Assembly: GCA_965221635.1 (NCBI GenBank)
Contig: OZ244902.1
Location: forward strand, 1,364,001 to 1,428,000
Direction: 5' to 3'
Source: JAAXHB01 sp965221635
GTDB taxonomy: Bacteria; Actinomycetota; Acidimicrobiia; Acidimicrobiales; Aldehydirespiratoraceae
Length of the DNA stretch: 64,000 nucleotides
The position numbers and the translations under genes were made by a program. This document shows, one piece after another, positions 52,178 through 60,851 of this stretch. Within the stretch, counting starts at the first letter, position 1. Every line of letters starts with the position of its first letter. The notes under the pieces are model-generated. The model saw nothing but the letters and a program-made list of their open reading frames with translations. It did no database searches and was not told the DNA's origin.

Positions 52178-53884
52178 ATGTCCACTCCGTGGGGTTCGAG
52201 ATTGACGTGGGTAGTGGCAGGTGGTGTGCTGCTGGCGGTGTGCGTTGTGGGGTGGTTGGTGTGGGCCACGGACCGGGACTTCACCTCCGAGGAGGTGGAT
52301 GTGGCCGCTGAGCAAGTGGTGGGGGGCCCGGAGGATTGTTGGGGTGGGGCTTTGGATGGGGAGCCGATGGCTTGTTATGTGTTGGAGCACGCCCAGGCTG
52401 ATGGAGCACTTGAGGTGGCTGGGGTATTCCTTGCCCCGAGTGGACCGCTGTATGTGATATTGGATCGTAGTGAGCCGATTGATGAGGACTTGTTGTGGGT
52501 GTTGGAGTCAAGGTATAAGGAGTACGCGACCACTCCTGAGTTGGATCAGAACATTGCTTGGGATCGTCTCTGTGGAGTCCGCTATAGCGTCGAGAACTGT
52601 GTGGAAGAGTGGACGGTTGACAGACTGTGGATGTTGTTGCCTCAAGGGGGCGTGAGTTTGTTCTCGGGGTTCACGAGCACCCATGATGACGTGCTGGTGT
52701 TGCATGGAGGACTACCTGCGCGCCAGAAGGTTCCTGGGTGGGCGTCATGGGCACAACTATGGCCAGCGCCGAGCGAGCCAGAGTTCCATCAACTCGAGCA
52801 ATCTGTTGAAGCGGCCGCTGGCGCGCCTACCGGGGGGTTTGATGTGTCTGATGTGGATGTGGTGTCGGGTCTGGCAGATGAGGACTGCGAAAGCCATGGT
52901 CTCCCTGTGAGCGACGGCATGTGTCTGACATGGCGAACGTACGGCTATTTGGGATTTGTAGGAATGTACGGTACGAGAGATTACTTTCCGGGAGAGACAC
53001 CCACAGACTACATTCAGGTAAAGTCTCCACCTTCTGATCCTCAGGAAATTGAACGAATCAAGGTTGAGCTGTTGGACGATTACGAGAGAGTGCGGTATGA
53101 GGCGGGCGAGTTCAAGATGGAGTTGGTTCCGGTAATGTACGATCTGGGTGAGTTGTGGCGTTGGGCGGTGGTGCTTGATCGGTTCAAGTATTCCAAAGGA
53201 AACACGATCGGTCTGATGGGTGCGTGGGTTGGCACGAACGGGGTTGTCCTCAACGACCCTGCCAATATTCGAATCACAATCAATGTGCGGGGGTTGGATC
53301 CTAGGGTAGTGGCCGATGCGTTGCCAGAGCTGCTTCCAGCGTTAAACATACCGACAGACGCGGTGGGACGTGTCATTCACTATGAAACTGATCAGCGGCA
53401 ATACCTGTTGGAACGACCTGATGCCCCACAATCGATGGCGTCGGAACCGGCCGAGATCATCATCCCTACGGATGGCGATTCTGTGCGCGACGCGTCCGAT
53501 GGGGATGGGGCTGCTGTGGTCGTTGACTCGTCGGGTTCCTCGGCATCAGGAAGTCCATCAGGAGCGGCGAGGGCGCTGCCCGACGCTGATGACCCGAAAG
53601 AGGCTCAGCGTGAGGTGAGTGGCACCTCGTCTGAGGGAGGCGGTGTCGCCTCAGGCGGCAGCCATGCTGACCCTCAGGGCATGGCTGCTTCGCGAGGTTC
53701 GGGTGGGTCTGTGGAGGGATCGGAGGCGCAGTCGTTGGCTACGAGTTCTGAGGTAGCTCAGTCTGGGTCTTCAGGATCCGCCGATGGCGGTGGAGGCTTG
53801 TCAGTTTGGTGGCTCATGGGTCTTGCTGCGATGGGAGCCGTTGCGGCGATTGGTGGTGGGGTGCTGTGGTCACGTCGCGCTTGA
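52178..53884 (+). CDS. Tandem paralogue B: unrecognised double-anchored extracytoplasmic protein
   Basis: 568 residues, same architecture as paralogue A. The signal-anchor region (STPWGSRLTWVVAGGVLLA) matches paralogue C, while the last residues (IGGGVLWSRRA) and the downstream spacer match paralogue A, so this copy is a mosaic. Cys pairs are kept with the same spacing (C-x11-C, C-x8-C, C-x11-C): CWGGALDGEPMAC, CGVRYSVENC and CESHGLPVSDGMC. The segment between the second pair and the central domain differs strongly from A and C. The GC content is lower than in flanking operons, consistent with relaxed or foreign origin. Confidence 0.85.
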   Translation: MSTPWGSRLTWVVAGGVLLAVCVVGWLVWATDRDFTSEEVDVAAEQVVGGPEDCWGGALDGEPMACYVLEHAQADGALEVAGVFLAPSGPLYVILDRSEPIDEDLLWVLESRYKEYATTPELDQNIAWDRLCGVRYSVENCVEEWTVDRLWMLLPQGGVSLFSGFTSTHDDVLVLHGGLPARQKVPGWASWAQLWPAPSEPEFHQLEQSVEAAAGAPTGGFDVSDVDVVSGLADEDCESHGLPVSDGMCLTWRTYGYLGFVGMYGTRDYFPGETPTDYIQVKSPPSDPQEIERIKVELLDDYERVRYEAGEFKMELVPVMYDLGELWRWAVVLDRFKYSKGNTIGLMGAWVGTNGVVLNDPANIRITINVRGLDPRVVADALPELLPALNIPTDAVGRVIHYETDQRQYLLERPDAPQSMASEPAEIIIPTDGDSVRDASDGDGAAVVVDSSGSSASGSPSGAARALPDADDPKEAQREVSGTSSEGGGVASGGSHADPQGMAASRGSGGSVEGSEAQSLATSSEVAQSGSSGSADGGGGLSVWWLMGLAAMGAVAAIGGGVLWSRRA

Positions 53885-54226
53885 CGCGACATCTCGGATC
53901 AGCTTGGTGAGGCTTTGGACGGGTTCTGTTGCTGGAGCCGGTTCTTACAGGATTGTGTCGAGGGCACTCCAAGCCCGCCACGAGTGGTCGCTGTGTGCCA
54001 ACTCCGACCGTTGGCCTGCAATCGTTGATGCTCGGTCCTGGTCATCGTGGAGGAACGCAGCATGGCCCGCTGTGCTGCGGGCACCTAGCGCACGCCGGCT
54101 GATCTCCCTGCGGCCTTGACTACCTCGGGCAGACACTACGGGTGTGTTGTGGGAACCTCTGGTGTGAGGGGGTCGTCAAGGGTCTGAGGCTCCTGGCGTG
54201 AGGAGCGGTGAAGATCGGAGGTTGTG
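53885..54226. other. Spacer between paralogues B and C
   Basis: 342 bp nearly identical to 51835-52177 up to about 54177. Differences seen are one substitution at 54057, one at 54147, and a short divergent stretch with a one-base indel after 54177. No gene supported; same hairpin present. Confidence 0.6.
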
Positions 54227-55933
54227 ATGTCCACTCCGTGGGGTTCGAGATTGACGTGGGTGGTGGCAGGTGGTGTGCTGCTGGCGTTGTGCGTTGTGGG
54301 GTGGTTGGTGTGGGCCACGGACGGGGACTTCACCTCCGAGGAGGTAGATGTGGCCGCTGAGCAAGTGGTCGGCGGCCCGGAGGATTGTTGGGGTGGTGCC
54401 TTGGATGGGGAGCCGATGGCTTGTTATGTGTTGGAGCACGCCCAGGCTGATGGAGCGCTGAAAGTGGTGGGAGTGTTCCAGGCTCCTAGCGGACCGCTGT
54501 ATGTGATGCTGGCGCGGAGCGATCCAGTTGATGAGGTACTCCTGGGTTTGCTGCGAGCTTGGTATAGGGACTTCTTGGTTAGTGCTCAGGGAGCGGAACT
54601 CTATGGGTTTGACAGTGGTTGCGGGGATTTTGAGACGCGCGCATCGTGTGTTGATGCCTGGGTAGGGGATGGCCCTTGGTACATTACGCCGGATAGGCCC
54701 TTTAGCATGTTCTCGGCGGTTACGAGCACCCATGATGATGTGTTACTCTTGCCGGGAGGCCTCGCCGGGCGCGAGCACGTGTCGGGCTGGGCCTCATGGC
54801 AGCAATTGTGGCCCGCGGGTTCCATCTCGGAGCAGAAACCCGCGTCGCAGTCGTCAGGAGAAGGCGCTGATGCGTCCATCGGACCATTTGATGTGTCTGA
54901 TGTGGACATGGTCACCGGTCTCGCAGATGAGGACTGCGAAAGCCACGATCTGCCTGTAAGCGACGGCATGTGTCTTACATGGCGCACCTACGGCCATTTG
55001 GGATTGGTGGGCGTTCGAGGCACTCGTGACTATTTTCCGGGGGAAATTCCCACAGACTACATTCAGATTAAGTCGCCGCCTTCTGATCCACAGGAAGTTG
55101 AGCGTATGAAGCTTGAATTACTGGACGACTATGACAAGACTCGATATCGGGCTGGTGAGTTCAACATGGAGTTTGTCCCGGTGAAGTACGATCTTGGTGA
55201 AATGTGGCGGTGGGCGGTGGTCCTCGACCGCTTCAAGTACTCCAAAGGAAACACAATCGGTTTCACTGGAGCGTGGATTGGCACGAACGGAGCGGCACTC
55301 AATGATCCCGAGAATATTCGAACGGTGATCAACGTTAAGGGTCTCGATCCCACATTGATCGCGCAGGCCTTGCCCGAGCTCTTGCCAGCCTTGGGGATTC
55401 CATTGGACGCCATCGGTCGCCTGCAACATGACGAAACCGATCAGCGTCGCTGGCTTGACGTGTCGCCAGCTGAGGACGCTGACGTTGTTGAGCATCCTTC
55501 TGATATCAATCTTCTAACCGATGACGGTCTTGCGAGCGATGATTCTGGTGGGGGTGACACTGGACCGGCGGTTGAATGGTCGAATGCCTCGCCGCAGGGC
55601 GGTCCTGCAGCCGAAAACGGCACAACCTATGGCACCAGTGCTACCCAAGGCGGTCAAGACGCAGTGAGTGGCACCTCGTCTGAGGGAGGCGGTGTCGCCT
55701 CAGGCGGCAGCGATGCTGACCCTCAGGGCATGGCCGCTTTGCGAGGTTCGGGTGGGCCTGTGGAGGGATCGGAGGCGCAGTCGTTGGCTGCGAGTTCTGA
55801 GGTTGCTGAGTCTGGGTCTTCAGGATCCGCCGAGAGCGGTGGTGGCGTGTCGGTGTGGTGGCTCATGGGTCTTGCTGCGATGGCAGCTATTGCGGCGATT
55901 GGTGTTGGGATGCGGAGGGCACGGCGAACCTGA
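54227..55933 (+). CDS. Tandem paralogue C: unrecognised double-anchored extracytoplasmic protein
   Basis: 568 residues. The N-terminal anchor matches paralogue B; Cys pairs are conserved (CWGGALDGEPMAC, CGDFETRASC, CESHDLPVSDGMC). The central domain (MCLTWRTYGHLGLVG … DRFKYSKGNTIGFTGAWIGT) is intermediate between A and B. The C-terminal membrane segment ends in RRARRT, unlike the SRRA ending of A and B, and the DNA beyond the stop is unrelated to their spacer. The Gly/Ser-rich stretch with a GG just before the last membrane segment loosely recalls GlyGly-CTERM sorting tails; this is speculative. Function unknown. Confidence 0.85.
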   Translation: MSTPWGSRLTWVVAGGVLLALCVVGWLVWATDGDFTSEEVDVAAEQVVGGPEDCWGGALDGEPMACYVLEHAQADGALKVVGVFQAPSGPLYVMLARSDPVDEVLLGLLRAWYRDFLVSAQGAELYGFDSGCGDFETRASCVDAWVGDGPWYITPDRPFSMFSAVTSTHDDVLLLPGGLAGREHVSGWASWQQLWPAGSISEQKPASQSSGEGADASIGPFDVSDVDMVTGLADEDCESHDLPVSDGMCLTWRTYGHLGLVGVRGTRDYFPGEIPTDYIQIKSPPSDPQEVERMKLELLDDYDKTRYRAGEFNMEFVPVKYDLGEMWRWAVVLDRFKYSKGNTIGFTGAWIGTNGAALNDPENIRTVINVKGLDPTLIAQALPELLPALGIPLDAIGRLQHDETDQRRWLDVSPAEDADVVEHPSDINLLTDDGLASDDSGGGDTGPAVEWSNASPQGGPAAENGTTYGTSATQGGQDAVSGTSSEGGGVASGGSDADPQGMAALRGSGGPVEGSEAQSLAASSEVAESGSSGSAESGGGVSVWWLMGLAAMAAIAAIGVGMRRARRT

Positions 55934-56149
55934 CTCTGGTGCTCGCGGCTGATCACCTGGGACGGGAGGCGCTTGGCGGACGGCTGATCGGTGGGTCGGA
56001 GCCGTAGGTCAACGCGCCCGTTGCCGCTGCTGGGGTGGTTCGGGGGAACTAGTGCGATTGGGCTGTTGACAATGGCTCCGGTGCCACTACCCACCTGCGG
56101 AGGCCTTGGCTACTTTCGCTGATCATCAGCGACGGCCTCGGAGGTGGTT

Positions 56150-57223
56150 TTGACAGCGCACGCCCTCACCGAGCGTGAGCTTCAGTTGCGGCGCCCGTTC
56201 GTGGTGCCCCGATGGCTGCCTCGCGCACTGCTGTGGCTGGCCGCGGTTGCGGCGGCGCTCTGGGTGCTGGTGCTGGCGCGCAACACCTCGGCCGGCCCGG
56301 CGATACGCGAGCCGGGGGAGTTCGTGGTGACCCTGCTCGACGGTGTCACCTTCGCCGGGTTGCTGTTCGTGGTGGCATCAGGGTTCACCTTGATCTTCGG
56401 GCTGATGCGCACCGTGAACATGGCCCACGGCTCGCTGTTCTTGCTGGCCGCGTACGTGGCGGTGGAGTTGCAACAAGCCATGGTGGGCAAGACCCGCAAC
56501 ATCGACGCGTCCGAGGTTGGCCTGATCGACTGGCTTGGCCCCCTTGTGATCGCCGGAGCATTGGCGGCGGTGCTGGGGCTGGTGATGCAACAAGTGTTCC
56601 TGCGCTGGAACCAGGGCGAAGACCTGCGCCAGGCCCTGATCACCCTGGCAATTTCGGTGGTGCTGGCCGACCAGATGCTGGCCCGTTTCGGCGGGATCGC
56701 GCAAACAATCGTGTGGCCCGGCTCGGTGCGGCACTTCTTTGAGATCATGGGCGAGCGATACGCCACCAGCCGCCTGTTCATGCTTGCGGTGGCTGTGGTG
56801 CTCGGCGTGCTGCTGTGGCTGTGGCTCAACAAGACCCGCATGGGCATGGTGATCCGCGCCGGCGTGGACGACCAGGAAATGGTGCGAGCCCTCGGCATCA
56901 ACATCACCTTGGTGTTCGCGGTGACCTTCCTGGCCGGGTCGTTCCTGGCCGGGGTGGGCGGCGTGATGGGCGCGTCGTTCGCGGGTGCGGCACCCGGAAT
57001 AGACGGCCAATGGCTGCTCAACTCGCTGGTGGTGGTGATCATCGGCGGGCTCGGGTCGATCAAGGGCGCAGTGGCCGGATCGCTTCTCTACGGCATGGTG
57101 GTGGCCTTCTCACCGGCCTACCTGCCCAGCGGCTACACGTACTACTCGATCATCCTCACCTTCGCCTTGCTGGCCGTGGTGCTGGCGGTGCGGCCCAACG
57201 GTCTGTTCGGGAGAGCCGAATGA
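56150..57223 (+). CDS. Branched-chain-type ABC permease (LivH-like)
   Basis: About 357-residue membrane permease. TTG 56150 is five bases after GGAGG (56140-56144); GTG 56144 overlaps that site. The LivH signature is seen in GLMRTVNMAHGSLFLLAAYVAV, and the later GVDDQEMVRALGINI contains the ATPase contact loop. A soluble basic N-terminal stretch precedes the first membrane segment. It overlaps the LivM gene by ATGA. First gene of a complete importer operon. The 216-bp gap before it has CGGGGGAACTAG (56041-56052), also found at 50010-50021 just before the triplicated unit. Confidence 0.88.
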   Translation: MTAHALTERELQLRRPFVVPRWLPRALLWLAAVAAALWVLVLARNTSAGPAIREPGEFVVTLLDGVTFAGLLFVVASGFTLIFGLMRTVNMAHGSLFLLAAYVAVELQQAMVGKTRNIDASEVGLIDWLGPLVIAGALAAVLGLVMQQVFLRWNQGEDLRQALITLAISVVLADQMLARFGGIAQTIVWPGSVRHFFEIMGERYATSRLFMLAVAVVLGVLLWLWLNKTRMGMVIRAGVDDQEMVRALGINITLVFAVTFLAGSFLAGVGGVMGASFAGAAPGIDGQWLLNSLVVVIIGGLGSIKGAVAGSLLYGMVVAFSPAYLPSGYTYYSIILTFALLAVVLAVRPNGLFGRAE

Positions 57224-58248
57224 CCGTGGCACTCGCAGGCCTCAAAGGGTTGCGCCGGCCTCGCAACGCGGCCGCAACTGCAGCCGCCGCGCTGGCGCTG
57301 GTGATGCCGCTGATCGGCTCGGACTTCTTCGTGGAGTTCGTGATGACCCGTACGATGATCCTCGGCATCGGCGCGGCCACCATCGTTTTCCTGGCGGCCT
57401 ACGGCGGGATGGTGTCCCTGGCGCAGCTGTTGATGATGGGCGTGGCCGGGTTCATGATCGGCAACGCCGTGGCCGAAGCCGGATCCAAGGGCCTCAAACT
57501 GGGCTGGAACCCGTGGGTGGCGGTGGTGTTCGCTCTTGCGGTGACCACCGCGGTGGCGTTCCTTCTGGGAGCGGTGGCGTCACGAACCACCGGCATCTAC
57601 TACTTGATGCTCACCTTGGTGTACGCCGTGATCGGCTACTACGTGTTCGGCCAGTTCACCCCGCTTTCGGGTTTCGGGGGAATCACCGGCGTGGACCCGC
57701 CGTCGCTGTTCAGAGGCCACCCGGTGCGCCTGTACTACGCGCTGGTGCTGGTGTCGGTGGTGGTGTACATGTCGATGAGGGCACTGGCCCGCACACCGTT
57801 CGGCCTGGCGTTGCAAGGCATCCGAGACGACCCGGTGCGAATGGCCTCACTCGGCTTCAACGTGGCGCTTCACCGCACCCTGTCCTTCACCCTCGCCGGT
57901 GGGGTGGCCGGTGTGGCCGGAGTGTTCAACGTGTGGTGGAACGGCCAGATCGACCCCACCTCCATTTCCATCGGCCCCACCCTCGACCTTCTGATCGTGG
58001 CGGTCATCGGCGGGATCGCAAGCTTCGAAGGGGCCTGGCTGGGGGCGTTCGTGTTCGTGGCGGCAAACAACTACATGCGCGACCTGCCACTGGTTGACCT
58101 GGTGGGAATCACCGAAGCCCGCTTCAACACCGTGGTGGGCGCCCTGGTGTTGCTGATCATGATCCTGTCACCCGACGGTCTCGCCGGGATCATCACCCGA
58201 ATCCAGTCGATCCTCACCAGGCAACGTCCAAGCCTCAAACCCGGATAG
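57220..58248 (+). CDS. Branched-chain-type ABC permease (LivM-like)
   Basis: 342-residue membrane permease from ATG 57220, coupled to LivH. LivM features include AAYGGMVSLAQLLMMGVAGF and the conserved loop GLALQGIRDDPVRMASLGFN, which contacts the ATPase. It ends with a short basic cytoplasmic tail. Works with the LivH-like protein as a heterodimeric channel; contrast the fused version at 33449-35701. Confidence 0.9.
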   Translation: MTVALAGLKGLRRPRNAAATAAAALALVMPLIGSDFFVEFVMTRTMILGIGAATIVFLAAYGGMVSLAQLLMMGVAGFMIGNAVAEAGSKGLKLGWNPWVAVVFALAVTTAVAFLLGAVASRTTGIYYLMLTLVYAVIGYYVFGQFTPLSGFGGITGVDPPSLFRGHPVRLYYALVLVSVVVYMSMRALARTPFGLALQGIRDDPVRMASLGFNVALHRTLSFTLAGGVAGVAGVFNVWWNGQIDPTSISIGPTLDLLIVAVIGGIASFEGAWLGAFVFVAANNYMRDLPLVDLVGITEARFNTVVGALVLLIMILSPDGLAGIITRIQSILTRQRPSLKPG

Positions 58249-58370
58249 CCGACCAGAGCCCAGCGCTGAAGCAGCGCCCGTGTCGGCCACCCGGCCACCG
58301 GCGCCCGGTCTCACAAATGCTCAACAAGAGCCTCACGAGAGTTCAACAAGTGTCCAACAAAGGGGGAAAC

Positions 58371-59960
58371 ATGAGTGCAAAATCTCACTCAACCACCAAA
58401 CAATCAACCCTGCGCAGGCTCTTCAGCCTGCTGGGGGTGTTCCTGGCGTTCGCGTTGATCGCCGCGTCGTGCGGAGATGACGACGACGCCGACACCGCGT
58501 CGACGCCCACAACCACCGCAGCCACCGGCGACGACATGGACGACGGTGACACCGACGACATGGATGACGGTGACACCGACGGCATGGACGAGGATGACCC
58601 CGCCCCGCCCGAGGACGAGGCAGAGGACGCCACCGACACCGTGGTTCACCTGGGAATCCTTGGCGAATGCGAAGGTGCGTTCGGCGCGTTCCACGAGGAC
58701 GTAGTGGGCGGCGCCCTGTTGGCGTTCATCAATCACGCCGGGGCCACCTCCAACTCGTCCACCAGCGCCCTTGATGGCTTCAGCGGCGCCGAGGTTGCCG
58801 GGGTGCCCGTGGAGATCGTGGGCATCGGCTGCGGCGACGACACGCCGGACACGATCATTCAGGAAGTGCGAGCCCTGGTGGAACAAAACGGCGCCAACGT
58901 GGTGATCGGCCCGCTGTCGGGTGACGAGAGCATCGCAGTGGCCAACTACGCCAAGGATCACCCCGAGGTGACCTTCATCAACGGCATCGCCGGGGCCCAG
59001 GAAACCACCTTGCAGGTGCAAGCACCCAACTTCTTCAGGTTCAACGGCGACGGCGCCCAGTGGAACGCCGGACTCGGCGACATTCTCTACAACGACGCCG
59101 GTTGGCGCACCGCCGCGGTGATCGCCGACGACTACAGCTTCGGCTGGACCTCCGCGGCGGGCTTCATCGCCGAGTTCTGCGGAGTCGGCGGCGAAGTGGT
59201 GTCGCGGGTGTTCCCGCCATTGGGCACCACCGACTACTCGTCGTTCGTGCAGCAGCTACCCGACCCCGACGAAGTGGACGGCTACTTCTGGGTGGTGGGC
59301 GGCTCCGGCACCAACGCCTCACTTGAGGCGTTCCTCAACGCCAAGGGCGATCTCACCGGAGACCAGCACGCCGGAAACCTGTTCTTCAGCCCGGCACTCG
59401 CAGCTGCGCTCGGCACCGACATCGCAGGCGCCTACGTGGGTGGTTTCGCCACCCTGGCCGGCGACGTGTCCACACCGGCGATCCAGGAATACCTGGCCTC
59501 GGCCGACGCTGCATGGGAGTCGCTGTCCGGCGGGCTCACCGGCACCGAACCAGGCCCGCCGTCCACTGCGGCAGGGTTCGGCTTCTTCTACGGCTACTAC
59601 AGCGCAGGCCTCGCCTTGATCCGCGCACTCGAAGAGGTGAACGGAGATCTGTCCAACAACCACGCAGCGCTGCGCGAAGCGCTTTCGGGGATCTCCCTGG
59701 ACGCTCCCTACGGCACGCTGACCCTCGACGACAACCGTCAGGCCATCGTGGACACCTCGGTGCAGCAGCTCGTGCTCAACGACGACGGCGAAGTCGTGTC
59801 CCAGACGGTGGCGATCATCCCCGGGGTTGACCAAACCTTCGGCGGCACCTTCGGGCCTGACACGCCCCCACCGAGTCGTGACGATCCGGGTTGCGAAACC
59901 CGAGACCTGCCGTGGGTGGGCAACGCCATCCCGGTGGTCGACGGAGTGCCGCAAAGCTGA
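58371..59960 (+). CDS. ABC transporter substrate-binding lipoprotein (LivJ-type)
   Basis: 529-residue lipoprotein. ATG 58371 follows AAAGGGGG. The signal peptide ends in the lipobox LIAASC. The Asp/Met/Thr-rich linker contains a 24-bp repeat (58530-58601). The mature type I binding domain (VVHLGILGECEGAFGAFHEDVVGG, then NVVIGPLSGDESIAVANYAKDHP) has the two-lobe architecture of amino-acid/amide receptors. It is larger than typical LivJ. Ligand not predictable. Confidence 0.86.
   Translation: MSAKSHSTTKQSTLRRLFSLLGVFLAFALIAASCGDDDDADTASTPTTTAATGDDMDDGDTDDMDDGDTDGMDEDDPAPPEDEAEDATDTVVHLGILGECEGAFGAFHEDVVGGALLAFINHAGATSNSSTSALDGFSGAEVAGVPVEIVGIGCGDDTPDTIIQEVRALVEQNGANVVIGPLSGDESIAVANYAKDHPEVTFINGIAGAQETTLQVQAPNFFRFNGDGAQWNAGLGDILYNDAGWRTAAVIADDYSFGWTSAAGFIAEFCGVGGEVVSRVFPPLGTTDYSSFVQQLPDPDEVDGYFWVVGGSGTNASLEAFLNAKGDLTGDQHAGNLFFSPALAAALGTDIAGAYVGGFATLAGDVSTPAIQEYLASADAAWESLSGGLTGTEPGPPSTAAGFGFFYGYYSAGLALIRALEEVNGDLSNNHAALREALSGISLDAPYGTLTLDDNRQAIVDTSVQQLVLNDDGEVVSQTVAIIPGVDQTFGGTFGPDTPPPSRDDPGCETRDLPWVGNAIPVVDGVPQS
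58530..58601. repeat. 24-bp in-frame repeat in the lipoprotein linker, three copies
   Basis: Units at 58530-58553, 58554-58577 and 58578-58601 encode DDMDDGDT-type repeats just after the lipid-anchored Cys. The acidic tether probably holds the binding domain away from the membrane. Confidence 0.85.
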
Positions 59961-60002
59961 GCGCTCGGGTCACAAGCACCAGCACACCAAATTGCCCACA
60001 CG

Positions 60003-60851
60003 ATGACCTCCGAGAGTGCCACCAACCCCACCGAGGGTTGCGCGCCCCCACACAGCACCGACATGGTGCGTCTGGAATCGGTGGTGGTGGCCTTCGGAGG
60101 TCTTCAGGCCCTCGGAGGGGTCGACCTGACGGTGGCCGCGGGCGAACGGCTGGCGGTGCTCGGGCCCAACGGCGCCGGCAAGACCACGCTGTTCAACGTG
60201 GTGGCCGGTGACGTGAAGCCAACCTCGGGCCGGGTTCGGATCAAGGGAGTGGACTGCACCCACATTCCGCCCCGGTTCCGTCCCCGGCTCGGGGTTTCAC
60301 GCACCTACCAGAAGTCCCGGCTGTTTCGCGGGCTCACCGTGGAGGACAACCTCTACCTGGCTCTGGTGGGAAAGACGGGCCGACACCGCGCGATCACCCG
60401 TCGCGTGGTGGACGCCGAGTTGCGTGAGCGGGCCCGGGCCATGGCCGAGGTGGTGTGGCTGGGCGACTCCGCCGACGAGGTGGCAGGGAACCTGTCCCAC
60501 GGACGGCAACGCCAACTTGAGATAGGCATCGCCATGGTGACCGAACCCGATTTCATGATGCTCGACGAGCCCGCCTCGGGCCTTTCACGTGGTGAACGCG
60601 AACGGCTGGTGGACCTGCTCGACAACCTCGACCCGGCGATGACGCTGCTTCTGATCGAGCACGACATGGACGTGGCGCTCAAGGTGGCCCGCCGTGTGGT
60701 GGTGATGAGCGACGGCCTCACCGTGGCCGGCGGCACCCCCGAACAGGTGCGTGCCGATCCCTTGGTACGGGCCATCTACCTGGGCTCGGGCGACGACCAT
60801 TCTCCTGGTGACGGCGCCCTGCCCGACGAGACAGCGGAGCTGGCGCCATGA
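60003..60851 (+). CDS. Branched-chain-type ABC ATPase (LivG-like)
   Basis: 282-residue ATPase from ATG 60003; ATG 60063 would remove a 20-residue tail. Motifs are Walker A LGPNGAGKTT, SRTYQKSRLFRGLTVEDNL, signature NLSHGRQRQLEIGIAM (LSHG, the usual LivG variant), Walker B FMMLDEPASGL and H-loop IEHDMDVAL. Overlaps the next gene by ATGA. Confidence 0.91.
   Translation: MTSESATNPTEGCAPPHSTDMVRLESVVVAFGGLQALGGVDLTVAAGERLAVLGPNGAGKTTLFNVVAGDVKPTSGRVRIKGVDCTHIPPRFRPRLGVSRTYQKSRLFRGLTVEDNLYLALVGKTGRHRAITRRVVDAELRERARAMAEVVWLGDSADEVAGNLSHGRQRQLEIGIAMVTEPDFMMLDEPASGLSRGERERLVDLLDNLDPAMTLLLIEHDMDVALKVARRVVVMSDGLTVAGGTPEQVRADPLVRAIYLGSGDDHSPGDGALPDETAELAP

Larger units (their letters stand above)
50049..55935 (+). 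repeat. Triplicated tandem unit of about 2050 bp
   Basis: Three units begin with GTGGGAACCTCTGGTGTG at 50049, 52099 and 54149. Each carries a leader of about 75 bp with GAAGATCGGAGG, then a gene of exactly 568 codons. Units 1 and 2 also share a 3' spacer. From 51831 to 52127 against 53881 to 54177 I count only two substitutions in about 297 bp, whereas the central coding parts differ widely. Unit 3 lacks the spacer and departs from the others shortly before its stop. Confidence 0.93.
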
